A DNA stretch of 64,000 nt from Terriglobales bacterium (GTDB taxonomy: Bacteria; Acidobacteriota; Terriglobia; Terriglobales; Acidobacteriaceae), in NCBI GenBank assembly GCA_025936825.1, contig JAICSO010000012.1:100430-164429 (forward strand), read 5' to 3'. Each line of letters starts with the position of its first letter. The first letter of the stretch is position 1. Made by a program: the position numbers and the translations under genes. The notes under the pieces are model-generated. The model was not told the DNA's origin. It saw nothing but the letters and a program-made list of their open reading frames with translations, and did no database searches. Shown here piece after piece: positions 50,770 through 60,431 of the stretch.

Positions 50770-52050
50770 CTACATCGTCTCGCCGCGCTTGCGGAGGAAC
50801 GCCGGCACGTCGAGATCCGCTTGCTCGAAGTTGCGGATCATGGCGTCGCGCATACCGTCAAGGGCGATGACTTCGGGCGCAGGAGATGTCGCGTCTACGG
50901 TTTGCGTTCCGCCGAATGACGAACTCAATGATGCCGTCGAGGCTATCGGCTCGTCGTGCGATTGCATCACCATTGACGGGGGCTCGGAGATCGAGTCGAA
51001 GTCGTCGGAAGATGTGCTCACGGTAAAGCCGGTCGAAGTCTCCTTGCGAATTCGTGGACGCTCTTCTTCCTTGAATCCAGTGGCAATGACGGTGATCTTC
51101 ACCGCGTCCTTCATCTTCTCGTCGAGAACCGCGCCAAAAATAATGTTGGCATTTTCGTCGGCGGCATTCTGAATAATGCTGCAGGCTTCCTGGACCTCGG
51201 CCAGCTTCAGCGAAGCGGAACCGGTGATGTTGATCAGGATGCCGCGCGCGCCGTCGATGGCCCCGGCTTCGAGCAGCGGAGAAGCGATAGCCTTCTGCGC
51301 GGCTTCGATTGCGCGGCGCGAACCATTAGCAGTCGCGGTGCCCATGACGGCGTAACCCATGCGGGCCATGATCGCCTTCACGTCGGCGAAGTCGCGGTTG
51401 ATGATGCCGGGGATGGTGATGATATCGGAAATGCCTTGCACGCCCTGGCGAAGGATATCGTCGGCGACGCGGAAAGACTCGAAGAAGCCGGCGTCCTGCG
51501 CGACCGCGAGAAGTTTTTCGTTGGGGATGACAATGGTGGTGTCGACCGAGTCCATGAGTTCGGCGACGCCGCGCTCGGCTTGCTGCATGCGGCGCTTGCC
51601 TTCGAAGGCGAACGGCTTGGTCACGACCGCTACTGTGAGTGCTCCCATCTCGCTGGCGAGCGAGGCGATGATCGGAGCAGCGCCGGTGCCGGTGCCGCCG
51701 CCGAGGCCCGTGGTCACGAAGACCATGTCGGCGCCTTCGAGCGCTTCGATGATCTTGTCGGAATCCTCGAGAGCGGCTTTGCGGCCGACTTCCGGGTTCG
51801 CGCCCGCGCCGAGACCATTGGTCAGCTTCACGCCGAGTTGAATCTTGGTCGCCGCACGCGACATGCGGAGAGCCTGCAGGTCGGTGTTGGCGACGATGAA
51901 CTCGATGCCGTCCATCCCGGCCTCGATCATGCGGTTGACGGCATTGCCGCCCCCGCCGCCGATGCCGATTACCTTGATGCGAGCGTCGTTGCGGGAATCG
52001 TCTGTGTAGTTAATGCGAATTTCGTTGGACTCTTTTTTCATGGACATCAC
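50770..52050 (-). CDS. ftsZ: Cell division protein FtsZ
   Basis: Tubulin-like GTPase that forms the division ring. The 426-residue protein begins with an N-terminal arm, then [21 protein letters not shown] and the nucleotide loop [20 protein letters not shown]. The T7 loop region [15 protein letters not shown] follows. The variable linker (~330-410) leads to a short C-terminal conserved peptide [12 protein letters not shown] that binds FtsA. It lies downstream of ftsA in the classic ftsQ-ftsA-ftsZ order, separated by a 134-bp spacer carrying an inverted repeat. Confidence 0.98.
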   Translation of the reverse strand: MMSMKKESNEIRINYTDDSRNDARIKVIGIGGGGGNAVNRMIEAGMDGIEFIVANTDLQALRMSRAATKIQLGVKLTNGLGAGANPEVGRKAALEDSDKIIEALEGADMVFVTTGLGGGTGTGAAPIIASLASEMGALTVAVVTKPFAFEGKRRMQQAERGVAELMDSVDTTIVIPNEKLLAVAQDAGFFESFRVADDILRQGVQGISDIITIPGIINRDFADVKAIMARMGYAVMGTATANGSRRAIEAAQKAIASPLLEAGAIDGARGILINITGSASLKLAEVQEACSIIQNAADENANIIFGAVLDEKMKDAVKITVIATGFKEEERPRIRKETSTGFTVSTSSDDFDSISEPPSMVMQSHDEPIASTASLSSSFGGTQTVDATSPAPEVIALDGMRDAMIRNFEQADLDVPAFLRKRGETM

Positions 52051-52108
52051 CTCAAATGAGCTACCAGCTTTTAGCTCTTAGCTTCTAGCGAACTTCAAAC
52101 GCAAATCT

Positions 52109-52179
52109 CACCACAGAGACACGGAGGCACAGAGAAAACAATTCAAAATTCTCTGTGTCTCCGCGCCTCCGTAGTGAAA
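52109..52179. repeat. ACCACAGAGACACGG-type inverted repeat
   Basis: Arms CACCACAGAGACACGGAGGC (52109-52128, then ACAGAGAA) and its imperfect complement at 52149-52179 form a long hairpin between ftsA and ftsZ. Same word family as 2273-2376. It could influence ftsA/ftsZ readthrough. Confidence 0.6.
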
Positions 52180-52184
52180 ACTCT

Positions 52185-53402
52185 TCATGCACCCTTCCCT
52201 ACCAGCATGGCTTTCAAACGCGAACTCCAGCGCTCGTCCTGGATGCCGCGGGCGGTGCGGGCGCGGTGGCTGTAAGCAACCATGCCCAGCACAGTTGCGA
52301 ATTCGGGCTCGGCCAAGGCGGATGGCATCTTCGCGATCGGCACCGGCCACGCCACACGGATTGGCTTGCGAACCACTGAATCGGCAACGTCCATGATTCC
52401 CGGCAGGCGTGCGCCTCCGCCGCTCAGCACAAGTCCGGCGGCGCAAACTTCCAGCATTCCGGAGTGGCGCAGGTTTTCGCGCAACATCTCGAAAAGTTCA
52501 CGGGCGCGCGGCTCAAGAATTTCGCCGACCATGCGCTGCGAAACCAGGCGCGACGGGCGATCACCGACTGAAGGCACTTCAACTTCGTTGCCTTCGGGAA
52601 TGAGCGTCACCACAGTGTTGCCAAATCCTTTTTTGATTTTTTCCGCTTCAATGATCGGGGTGCAAAGGCCGACAGAGAGGTCGCTGGTGAAGTGATCGCC
52701 GCCGACCGGCAGCACGGTGCTGTGCGCGACCGCGCCTTCCTGAACCACAAGAACGCCGGTCGAGCCTGCCCCGATGTCGACGAGGCAAATTCCCAATTCG
52801 CGCTCGTCAGAACGAAGCACTGAGTCGGCGCAGGCGAGCGGCTCGAAAACCGTGTCGTCGACATGAACCCCGGCGCGGTTCACCGCAGTAACGACGTTCT
52901 GCGTGGCCGAAGTCGCCGCGGTGATCATGTGCACGCGAACTTCAAGGCGCGTGCAGATCATGCCGAGCGGATCGTGCACGCCGGACTGCTCGTCGAGGAT
53001 GAATTCCTGCGGAAGCAGATGGAGCACTTCGCGGTCGGGCGGAAGCGGAATATTCTTCGCCTTCTCGACCGCCTGGCGAATCTCTTCGCGTCCAATCTCG
53101 CGCGAGCGGCTGAAGACCAGACCACCGTGCGTGTTAATCCCGCGCACGTGCGCGCCGGCGACGCCGAGGGTGGCGTGCTCGACCGGGATCCCGGCAGCAT
53201 CCTCGGCGCGCTCGACAGCCTTGGTGATCGATGCCACTGCCTTGTCGAGATCGACAATGATGCCCTTGCGCGAGCCGCGCGAATCAGCCAACCCGTGACC
53301 GCGATAGCGCAGACCGTTCTCGGTGATCTCGACAACGAGAACGCAGGTTTTCGCGCTGCCTACGTCGATGGCGGTCAAGAAATGCTCGGTCGGCCTGTTC
53401 AT
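52185..53402 (-). CDS. ftsA: Cell division protein FtsA
   Basis: Actin-like ATPase that anchors FtsZ to the membrane. The 405-residue protein has FLTAIDVGSAKTCVLVVE (phosphate 1), VDIGAGSTGVLVVQEG (phosphate 2), and GLVLSGGGARLPGIMDVADSV (adenosine motif). The 1C subdomain lies between residues ~85 and 165 (EHATLGVAGAHVRGINTHGG onward). A C-terminal amphipathic, basic tail (DERWSSRLKAMLVGKGA) is the membrane-targeting helix. The ATG overlaps the ftsQ stop by one base. Confidence 0.97.
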   Translation of the reverse strand: MNRPTEHFLTAIDVGSAKTCVLVVEITENGLRYRGHGLADSRGSRKGIIVDLDKAVASITKAVERAEDAAGIPVEHATLGVAGAHVRGINTHGGLVFSRSREIGREEIRQAVEKAKNIPLPPDREVLHLLPQEFILDEQSGVHDPLGMICTRLEVRVHMITAATSATQNVVTAVNRAGVHVDDTVFEPLACADSVLRSDERELGICLVDIGAGSTGVLVVQEGAVAHSTVLPVGGDHFTSDLSVGLCTPIIEAEKIKKGFGNTVVTLIPEGNEVEVPSVGDRPSRLVSQRMVGEILEPRARELFEMLRENLRHSGMLEVCAAGLVLSGGGARLPGIMDVADSVVRKPIRVAWPVPIAKMPSALAEPEFATVLGMVAYSHRARTARGIQDERWSSRLKAMLVGKGA

Positions 53403-54697
53403 TAACGGCTGTCCTGTCCTTTCGCGATGGCTGGGCTGGGTTTACTGGAAATTACTTGTCGAGCTGCGCTCGGCCGGACAGCCGAGGCGGCTGTCCCTAC
53501 GTGCTTTTTGCTGGCGACTGGCTTCGATGTCTTTGCCGGCGCGTGCACTGCGGCTTTGTGCACCGCAGGATGCCACTTTGCCGCAGGATGTTTGGCGGCG
53601 GTCTTCAGCGGAGCTTTTGTGCTTGCGGCTGGTTTCCTCGTCGTAGCGATGTGAAACGGTTGTGGCGTCGGCTTTGGCTTCACAGGCTCGTGCTGCACCA
53701 GAATGGCTGGCTTTACTCCTGCAGCCAGTGCAGCCTTGACGGCCCTCGCCAAGAGCGCGGGTTGCGCCTGAGTTCCATGAAGATCGGGATTGACGATGAT
53801 CTGGCGGTCGTAACGCAGGTCGACAGATTCCAGCTTCGGAAACTGCTGGCGCCATTCGCGGAGGTGTCCAACATATATTTTGTAGCGATCCAAATAGTTC
53901 GACGAGCCGAGGTGAACCAAAACTTCACCGTCAGGATCGTTGGTCAGGACCTTCACGTCTTCCGGGTCGGAGAGATCGACTTCGCTCAACTCCTGCGAGT
54001 AGTGCGCACCACCAGAATCCAACTCGTGGACGACCTGGCTGTAAATCTTCATTTGGGCCGAACGCGTAGAGAGCGGCTGGCTCGAACTCATGCCGAGGAT
54101 CACCGGAAAGGAGTACTTCTTTTTCGACGAGAGCTCCATCAGGACGCCGGTGCTGTCGACGAGCATGATCTTGGAGCCGATCTGCGCGAACGCGACAGGC
54201 GTGCGCTCCTTGATCTCAATCTTGATGCGGTCGGGGGCGAAGCGCATGACGCTGGCGGATTCGACCCAGGGAATCTGCTGCAGCTGTTTTTGGCGCTCGT
54301 CGAGCGGAATAAAGAAGACGTTGCGGCCGATGTCGCCGCCCATGACTTCCATCACCTGGCCGCGTGTTACGTTGCTCAGGCCGGTCATTTGGATGTCGTC
54401 GCTGGAGTTCAACCTAAAGCGCCAGGAATGCTGGCCATAGTGATAGAGCCAAGAGGCGCCGATAGCGAAGATGCAAGCGATCACAATTGCAAGCAGAGCC
54501 CAGAAAATCTTGGTTGCGGTCTTCTTTGGCAGGGGACTGCGGCGGGCGGGAACGCGCTTTTGCGCGCGCAAAAATGGGGATTCCTTCTCCGCGTCCAAGT
54601 CGAGCAGGCGAGCGTCGTCCAGTTCTTCGCGCGCCGGTTCTTCGGGCGTGGAGTACAACTCTTCCTGGATGGTGGCAGATCCTCTTCTGGCCATCAA
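53402..54697 (-). CDS. ftsQ: Cell division protein FtsQ/DivIB with long basic C-terminal tail
   Basis: A bitopic inner-membrane divisome protein. A cytoplasmic N-terminus (~70 residues, basic before the helix: KRVPARRSPLPKKTATK) precedes one membrane helix (IFWALLAIVIACIFAIGASWLY). The POTRA domain follows (IQMTGLSNVTRGQVMEVMGGDIGRNVFFIPL...LQQIPWVESASVMRFAPDRIKIEIKERTP), then the beta domain. Odd: the last ~110 residues are a low-complexity Lys/Ala/Pro/His stretch (HPAAKWHPAVHKAAVHAPAK and similar), extending the family's usual length by about a third. First gene of the visible fts cluster. Confidence 0.93.
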   Translation of the reverse strand: MMARRGSATIQEELYSTPEEPAREELDDARLLDLDAEKESPFLRAQKRVPARRSPLPKKTATKIFWALLAIVIACIFAIGASWLYHYGQHSWRFRLNSSDDIQMTGLSNVTRGQVMEVMGGDIGRNVFFIPLDERQKQLQQIPWVESASVMRFAPDRIKIEIKERTPVAFAQIGSKIMLVDSTGVLMELSSKKKYSFPVILGMSSSQPLSTRSAQMKIYSQVVHELDSGGAHYSQELSEVDLSDPEDVKVLTNDPDGEVLVHLGSSNYLDRYKIYVGHLREWRQQFPKLESVDLRYDRQIIVNPDLHGTQAQPALLARAVKAALAAGVKPAILVQHEPVKPKPTPQPFHIATTRKPAASTKAPLKTAAKHPAAKWHPAVHKAAVHAPAKTSKPVASKKHVGTAASAVRPSAARQVISSKPSPAIAKGQDSR

Positions 54698-54800
54698 CCG
54701 GTCAGTTGTCGAGGAAACCGCAGAGCAAGTTCAATATAACTTTATTTGCAGTGCGATAGGAAGAATAAAGTTGGTGCGTTTTGCACAGGGGAGCTGGTAG

Positions 54801-54952
54801 CCATCCGCCATCAGCCATCAGCGGTCAGGAAAAGCAAACCATCTAGGCGCAATGTTTGCAGATGAGCAGGAAACACAGATTCCTCTCGAACCTGACGGTT
54901 CGAGGAGTGGCAATCACATTTGGTGTGGCTGATGGCTGACGGCTGATGGCGG
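54801..54952. repeat. CCATCAGCCATCAGC inverted repeat and inner hairpin
   Basis: CCGCCATCAGCCATCAGC (54805-54822) faces GGCTGATGGCTGACGGCTGATGGCGG (54927-54952, 26 bp as three words). An inner perfect hairpin CTCGAACC-tgac-GGTTCGAG lies at 54885-54904. It occupies the space between divergent ftsQ and the ZIP gene. Confidence 0.6.
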
Positions 54953-54981
54953 AAAGCTGTTATCATTCTCGACTTCTTACC

Positions 54982-55707
54982 ATGCACCCGATACTTCTCA
55001 GTTTGCTGCTGGGCCTGACAGCGGCTGCGGCCAACGTGTTCGGCGGGACGATGATTGTCCAGAAAAACTGGGAGCGCTCCTACTTGAAGTATTTCGTCGC
55101 GCTGGGAGCGGGGTTCATGCTGGCGACGGCGACCATCGAAATCATTCCGCAGAGCCTGGCCCTGGCAGGGCAAAAGGCTGCGCTCCTTGTATTGATCGGT
55201 TACCTCATCATTCACTTCTTCGAGCACACCATCACCCCGCACTTTCACTTTGGTGAAGAAACCCACGCGGACGAATTCGTTGCGCCGCATAAAAGCGCCT
55301 CCGTCCTGCTCGGGCTCGTGATTCACACCTTCTTTGACGGGATTGCGATTGCGTCGGGATTTATCGTGTCCAACTGGTTGGGGTGGGTGATTTTTCTTGC
55401 GGTGTTTCTGCACAAAATACCTGAGGGATTCACGGTGGCGTCGGTCATGCTGGCCAGCGGGCAGAGTAAGAGGCTGGCGTGGGGGGCATCGGTATTACTG
55501 GGGGGCGCGACCTTGGCCGGGGTTTTGAGTATGGCCGCGATGAAGCAGCATATTGGGATCGGTTTGCCGCTGTCAGGTGGCGTGACGATTTATGTGGCGG
55601 CGTCGGATCTTATGCCGGAGGTCAACCGCGAGCCTGGAGTGAAGATGGCAGTGGTGGTGCTGTTGGGAGTGGCGGTGTTCTTTGTGTTGGACCGGTTGGT
55701 GCACTGA
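54982..55707 (+). CDS. ZIP-family metal transporter
   Basis: A 241-residue polytopic inner-membrane protein importing divalent metals such as Zn2+. From ATG 54982 there are eight hydrophobic segments. TM4/TM5 signatures are VLLGLVIHTFFDGIAIASGF and VFLHKIPEGFTVASVMLASG, with the His and Glu residues that form the binuclear metal site. A His-rich loop HFFEHTITPHFHFGEETH lies between TM3 and TM4. An in-frame start at 54946 lies in the repeat and is rejected. Confidence 0.93.
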   Translation: MHPILLSLLLGLTAAAANVFGGTMIVQKNWERSYLKYFVALGAGFMLATATIEIIPQSLALAGQKAALLVLIGYLIIHFFEHTITPHFHFGEETHADEFVAPHKSASVLLGLVIHTFFDGIAIASGFIVSNWLGWVIFLAVFLHKIPEGFTVASVMLASGQSKRLAWGASVLLGGATLAGVLSMAAMKQHIGIGLPLSGGVTIYVAASDLMPEVNREPGVKMAVVVLLGVAVFFVLDRLVH

Positions 55708-55711
55708 AGCA

Positions 55712-55807
55712 ATTGAATCATTGAATCATTGAGACATTGAATCATTGAAAAAACGCACGAACACAAGTCTTCAATGATTCAATGATCCGATGACTCAATG
55801 ATTCAAT
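55712..55807. repeat. TTGAATCA tandem repeat forming a long hairpin, probable bidirectional terminator
   Basis: TTGAATCAT units repeat in 55712-55748 and their complements (TTCAATGATTCAATG...) in 55770-55807. The arms pair over roughly 35 bp with a short loop, between the convergent ZIP and VWFA genes. AAAAAA at the loop edge and TTCAATTTT at the right end suit weak termination in both directions. Confidence 0.6.
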
Positions 55808-55825
55808 TTTGCAGAAGCTGTATCG

Positions 55826-57061
55826 CTACTCGACTGTGTGCTTGGCGGTGTAGCCTTCGCGGGCGATGACCTGGTACTTCACGTCTTTGCCCTTCTGGTC
55901 GCGAATCTTCAGCGGGCCACCGTCAGGAGCTACGACTTCCACTTTTAATTTGCGGTAGGTGCCGTCCAAAGCGGTGTTGGTCGGGCGATACACGAGCGTG
56001 TACTCGTGGCGAATGTCCTGGGCCAGTTCCTTGAATGCGTCGACCATATCACCGGTGAAGCGGGGCTGGAAGAAACGTCCGCCGGTCAGTTTGGAGAAGG
56101 TTTGCAACTGATTGTCGGCCTGCAGCCAGTCGATCTGGCTCATACCGTAGCTTGCCATCCCGTGACTCATGCCGGTGCAGTTATGGGTCTCGCAGTAGTT
56201 GCGAAGCACCCAGCCGATGCTCATGGTGAAGATGGTGACATCCTTGGTGGTCTTGACCTTTTTCAATACCTCATCGAGCCGCAACTTACTAAAGGTGTCG
56301 ATGCCGGTGCTGATCAGGATGAGGTATTTGTGACCTTCTATACGATCGAGGCGATCCAGCGTGTCGTACACCGCGTCGAACAAATTAGTTTCGGAGAAAC
56401 CCGGAATCCGCAAACTATTTAACGCGCCTTGTATCGCCTGTTTGTCCTGGGTGAAGTCCACGAGGATGTCGGGCTTCATGTCATAAGAAATGACCGCGAC
56501 ATAATCCTGCGGCTTCAGGGTGCTGGCGAAGATGTACGAGGCCTGGAGCGTGTCGTACATCAGGTAGTAGTTCGTTGATGCGAACTCTACCAGCAGAACC
56601 GCGGTGATGGGCGCTTCCTCAATCTTGAAGTCGCTCAAGGTCTGTTGCTTGCCATCTTCAAAGACTCGGAAGTTTTCCTTCTTGAGATTCGGAATGAACT
56701 GGCCATCCTTGGTGGTGACCATGACAGGGATAGTCACCAGCGGCACGTCTACGTGGATGGAATAATCCGGCATGCCCTCGATCTTTTTGGGCTTCTCGAC
56801 CGGCGGCGGAGGCGGTTCCTCGGTCTTCTTCGGGATCGCGTAAGGGCCGGTACTCCCATTGGGGCCGCCGGCTTCGGGGGGCGCTTCCTGCTGGTTGGGG
56901 TTCTGCGAACCGGACTGTGCACCTGAGCCTTGCGAATTCGACCCAGACTGCGCGTTCAGGTGTCCGGGGAACACGAACAGGACTGCAACGGAAAAAGTTA
57001 GGAATAGTGCGCAGAATTGTGCGCTGCGAATGAACTTCTGAATGCAACCCATCGAAAACAT
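55826..57061 (-). CDS. VWFA domain protein, acidobacterial type
   Basis: A 411-residue exported protein. From ATG 57061 (AAGGACCCCA precedes it) the signal peptide AQFCALFLTFSVAVLFVFPGHLNA is followed by a Ser/Gln/Pro-rich linker (~40-80, including EEPPPPPVEKPKK). A VWFA domain comes next (~90-380): IHVDVPLVTIPVMVTTKDGQFIPNLKKENFRVFEDGKQQ is the N-terminal hallmark of the acidobacterial VWFA-related family (TIGR03436), then LLVEFASTNY, DAVYDTLDRLDRIEGHKYLILISTGIDTFSKL. The MIDAS Asp-x-Ser-x-Ser is degenerate (EFASTN). Possibly a protein-protein scaffold. Confidence 0.9.
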   Translation of the reverse strand: MFSMGCIQKFIRSAQFCALFLTFSVAVLFVFPGHLNAQSGSNSQGSGAQSGSQNPNQQEAPPEAGGPNGSTGPYAIPKKTEEPPPPPVEKPKKIEGMPDYSIHVDVPLVTIPVMVTTKDGQFIPNLKKENFRVFEDGKQQTLSDFKIEEAPITAVLLVEFASTNYYLMYDTLQASYIFASTLKPQDYVAVISYDMKPDILVDFTQDKQAIQGALNSLRIPGFSETNLFDAVYDTLDRLDRIEGHKYLILISTGIDTFSKLRLDEVLKKVKTTKDVTIFTMSIGWVLRNYCETHNCTGMSHGMASYGMSQIDWLQADNQLQTFSKLTGGRFFQPRFTGDMVDAFKELAQDIRHEYTLVYRPTNTALDGTYRKLKVEVVAPDGGPLKIRDQKGKDVKYQVIAREGYTAKHTVE

Positions 57062-57205
57062 TGGGGTCCTTCCGGCAACTCCCATGCTAGTATAGACGCA
57101 CGGCTTCGTGATTGGGATGTTTTGCCTTGACCTCCCCAGCGGGCAAATCAACAAACGAAGTGAATTCCAGTAATTTGGGACCTTCCAGGTGGTCCTGAGG
57201 GCAAA

Positions 57206-58993
57206 ATGAGAAAAGCTGCTCTCGGCGTCGTGGTAGTGTACGGTCTTCTACTCTCCTCGCTGACTTTCGCTCAAGATAGCAAACCAGTTAATACCTTTCC
57301 CCTCGACAAAATAGCGCCCGGCATGCACGGGATCGCATACACAGTCTTTCAGGGGACCACGCCTGAGCCGATGGATGTCGAAGTCCTGGGTGTGCTGAAG
57401 AATGCCAACGGGCCCAAAGGCGACATTATTCTTGTGCGCCTCGGAGGGGAGAAAGCGCAATACACCGGCGTAGTTGCCGGCATGAGCGGCAGCCCGGTCT
57501 ACATCGACGGCAAATTGGCTGGTGCCGTCGCGTTCCGTATTGGCGAGTTCTCGAAGGAGCCCATCGCCGGGGTGACGCCGATTTCTGAGATGCTGGAGAT
57601 CAGCGCGCTCGATACCACGCCGACCAGCGTTCCGGTACAAGCGAAGTCGCTGCCCTCGTTAACTTCGAAGACATCAGGGCCGGGCGTTTCCAGTGTTCCG
57701 GTGCAAAGCTTCGCGAACTACTTGAAGCCGATTGAAACGCCGCTGGTGTTTAGCGGGTTTTCGGAAGATGCAGTTCAGAGGTTTGCCGGCCAGTTTGCCT
57801 CGCAGGGAATTGTGCCGGTGATGGGTGTTGGCTCGGCGAGTTCTGTGAAGCAGCCGGAACCGCTGGTTCCGGGATCGGCAGTCAGCGCGGTGTTGGTCAG
57901 CGGCGACATGAATATCGCTGCGACTTGCACGGTGACTTATCTAGACGCGACACACCTCCTTGCCTGCGGCCATCCGCTGATGCAGTTTGGCATGGTCGAT
58001 CTGCCGATGACCAAGGCGCAGGTGCTGGCCACGCTGCCGTCGCCGCTGAACGCTTTCAAAATCGTGAACGCGACGGAGACCGTCGGATCATTCGTCCAAG
58101 ACCGCCACAACGGAATTCTGGGTGAGTTCGGCAAGGCTGCCGAAATGATTCCGGTGACTTTGACCATTCACGGCGGCACCACGCCAAAGGTCTTCCACTA
58201 CGAAGTGCTAAACAATGCGCGCCTGAGCCCGGTGGCAATTTCGACCACGGTGTATAACGCGCTTCACGGTGTCAACGAATACGGCGACGAAACCACCTAT
58301 TCGATGAAGGGCATCATTAACGTTGGCGGATTTCCTGAAGTGAAGCTTGAAGATATGTTTTCGGCTAGCGCCGACGGGATGCAGCCTGCCGCGATGATGG
58401 CGGCGAGCGCCATCGGCGGAAGTTTTGGGCGAATCTATGACAATCCTTACAGCACGCCGGACATCAAGGGCTTGCAACTGGATTTCGAGGTCACCAACGA
58501 ACGACGTTCGGCGCGGCTGGAGAGTGCGCGGACGGATGTTAGCGAGGCGCGTCCCGGGGATGAAGTGATGGTTGAAGTTTTGTTGCGGCCGTATCGCGGC
58601 GACGCCATCATCGAACACGTGCCGGTGCACATTCCGACATCGGCATCGAAGGGCTCTACGCTACATGTCCTGGTCAGCGACGGTGACATGCTCGATCGCC
58701 TGCGCCATAGCCCGTCGGGACAGAAGCTCGACTTGGCTTCCACCATTGGCGTACTCAACAAACAGCACGTGAATAATCGGGTCTACGTTTCGGTTCTGGA
58801 CCAGGATCCGGAGGCCATGGTTGCCGACAAGGTGATGCCGGCGCTGCCGCTGTCGGTCATGAACGTCATGGACGGTATGCGCGGTACGCAGGACATGACG
58901 GTTTTGGGTGAGTCGTCCGTCAGCGAGACGGCGACCAAGCCGCTGGATTACGTGGTCTCCGGAGCACAGTTGCTGTCGGTGACGATTAAGTAG
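57206..58993 (+). CDS. SpoIVB-type (S55) peptidase-domain protein
   Basis: A 595-residue exported protein. The signal peptide (GVVVVYGLLLSSLTFAQ) precedes a domain resembling SpoIVB peptidase S55: PLDKIAPGMHGIAYTVFQGTTPEPMDVEVLGVL, then VVAGMSGSPVYIDGKLAGAVAFRIGEFSKEPIAGVTPI. The catalytic Ser is in GMSGSP (residues 92-97). The second half (~300-595), with HYEVLNNARLSPVAISTTVYNAL and an Ig-like region, is of unknown fold. In Bacillus the family signals during sporulation; here, in a non-sporulating lineage, it is probably a periplasmic regulated protease. Divergent from the VWFA gene. Confidence 0.9.
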   Translation: MRKAALGVVVVYGLLLSSLTFAQDSKPVNTFPLDKIAPGMHGIAYTVFQGTTPEPMDVEVLGVLKNANGPKGDIILVRLGGEKAQYTGVVAGMSGSPVYIDGKLAGAVAFRIGEFSKEPIAGVTPISEMLEISALDTTPTSVPVQAKSLPSLTSKTSGPGVSSVPVQSFANYLKPIETPLVFSGFSEDAVQRFAGQFASQGIVPVMGVGSASSVKQPEPLVPGSAVSAVLVSGDMNIAATCTVTYLDATHLLACGHPLMQFGMVDLPMTKAQVLATLPSPLNAFKIVNATETVGSFVQDRHNGILGEFGKAAEMIPVTLTIHGGTTPKVFHYEVLNNARLSPVAISTTVYNALHGVNEYGDETTYSMKGIINVGGFPEVKLEDMFSASADGMQPAAMMAASAIGGSFGRIYDNPYSTPDIKGLQLDFEVTNERRSARLESARTDVSEARPGDEVMVEVLLRPYRGDAIIEHVPVHIPTSASKGSTLHVLVSDGDMLDRLRHSPSGQKLDLASTIGVLNKQHVNNRVYVSVLDQDPEAMVADKVMPALPLSVMNVMDGMRGTQDMTVLGESSVSETATKPLDYVVSGAQLLSVTIK

Positions 58994-59099
58994 GATAAAG
59001 TTCGGTAGATGGTAAGGACCGCCGCACAAGCAGCGGGCTTTTTATTTTGTGCTCACGTCTATAATCCTCCACTAAGTTCCTGCTGACTGGAGGGGGTAC

Positions 59100-60431
59100 A
59101 TGATTCGTCGCCTCGCGATCATCTTTCTACTGTTAAGTGGCATCTGTGTCGCGCAAGACCCATCGCGCATGGAGCAGGTTATTCAGTCGTATGTTGCGGC
59201 GAAGCAGTTCATGGGTTCTGTGCTGGTTGCGAAGGGTGACCAGATCATCCTCAGTAAAGGTTACGGATTTGCGAACCTGCAGTGGCAGATTCCGAACTCG
59301 CCTGAATCGAAGTTCCGCCTCGGTTCTGTAACCAAGCAATTCACCGCGGCCTGTATCCTGATGCTCGAGGAACGCGGCAAGCTAAAGATCGACGAATCGA
59401 TAAAGAAGTACATGCCAGACGCACCCGCCGCATGGGACAAAATCACTTTCTTTCACCTGCTGACCCATACCTCAGGCATCCCGAGCTTCACCGGATTCGC
59501 AGACTACGCCTCGACCGAGGCGATTGCCACGACTCCAGAAAAGCTGGTTGCGCGTTTTCGCGATAAGCCGCTCGAATTTCAGCCGGGCGAGAAATGGAAT
59601 TACAGCAACTCCGGTTATGTCCTGCTGGGATATCTGATCGAGAAAATCAGCGGCGAACCCTACAGCCAGTTCGTTCAGGAAAATATCTTCACTCCGCTTG
59701 GAATGAAGGATTCCGGCTACGATTCGAACAAGGCGATCATTCCCCACCGCGATTCCGGTTACACGCCCAACGACAAAGGAGAGCTGCAAAATGCGGGCTA
59801 CATCGATATGACAATCCCGCTTTCAGCGGGCGCACTCTACTCGACGACGCTCGATCTGCTGAAGTGGGAACAAGGCCTGTTCGGCGGCAAGCTCATTTCG
59901 GCCGCATCCCTGCAAAAGATGATTACCCCCTTCAAGAGTGACTACGCCTTTGGTTTGGCTGTTCGCGAGTTGAAAGGGCACAAGCTGATTGAACATGGCG
60001 GAGGTATCGAGGGTTTCAACACCGAACTAGCCTACTACCCAGAAGAAAAGCTTACAGTCGTCGTTCTGTCTAACCAGAATACCGGCGCAACCGGCGATAT
60101 CGCGATGAAGTTGGCATCTGTCACACGCGGAGAACCGGTGGTCCTGGTTTCGGAAAGAAAGGAGATCCAGGTTTCACCGGCAGTCCTGGAGAAATATGTG
60201 GGTACCTATGAACTCACGCCGAATTTCAGCATAGTCATGACCGTCGAAGGCGGACACCTTATGACCCAGGCGACCGGGCAGCCTAAATTCCCCCTCTTCG
60301 CTGAATCGGAAACCAAGTTCTTCCTCAAGGTTGTCGATGCTGAAGTGGAGTTTGTGAAGAACGACAAAGGTGACGTTGATTCCTTGATCCTGCATCAAGG
60401 CGGCCGCGATGTGAAAGGGATGAAGAAGTAA
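59100..60431 (+). CDS. Serine hydrolase (class C beta-lactamase / D-Ala-D-Ala peptidase fold)
   Basis: A 443-residue exported protein. The signal peptide (AIIFLLLSGICVAQD) is followed by a beta-lactamase-related domain: nucleophile motif Ser76-V-T-Lys79 (FRLGSVTKQFTA), Tyr168-S-N170 (KWNYSNSGYVLLG), and HGGGIEGFN in the KTG position. A small C-terminal DUF3471-like beta domain (LEKYVGTYELTPNFSIVMTVEGGHLM) follows from about residue 360. Members hydrolyse D-amino-acid peptides or esters. It is coupled to the DoxX gene by a one-base stop/start overlap. Confidence 0.93.
   Translation: MIRRLAIIFLLLSGICVAQDPSRMEQVIQSYVAAKQFMGSVLVAKGDQIILSKGYGFANLQWQIPNSPESKFRLGSVTKQFTAACILMLEERGKLKIDESIKKYMPDAPAAWDKITFFHLLTHTSGIPSFTGFADYASTEAIATTPEKLVARFRDKPLEFQPGEKWNYSNSGYVLLGYLIEKISGEPYSQFVQENIFTPLGMKDSGYDSNKAIIPHRDSGYTPNDKGELQNAGYIDMTIPLSAGALYSTTLDLLKWEQGLFGGKLISAASLQKMITPFKSDYAFGLAVRELKGHKLIEHGGGIEGFNTELAYYPEEKLTVVVLSNQNTGATGDIAMKLASVTRGEPVVLVSERKEIQVSPAVLEKYVGTYELTPNFSIVMTVEGGHLMTQATGQPKFPLFAESETKFFLKVVDAEVEFVKNDKGDVDSLILHQGGRDVKGMKK

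Noticed and set aside
53456..54739. A 427-residue open frame on the plus strand
   Set aside because: It is antisense to ftsQ, with shadow-type composition and no ribosome site; FtsQ motifs are secure.
59015..59050. Terminator after the S55 peptidase gene
   Set aside because: A CTTTTTATTTTG run is present, but only a weak 4-5-bp CCGC/GCGG stem precedes it, so it is not listed as a feature.
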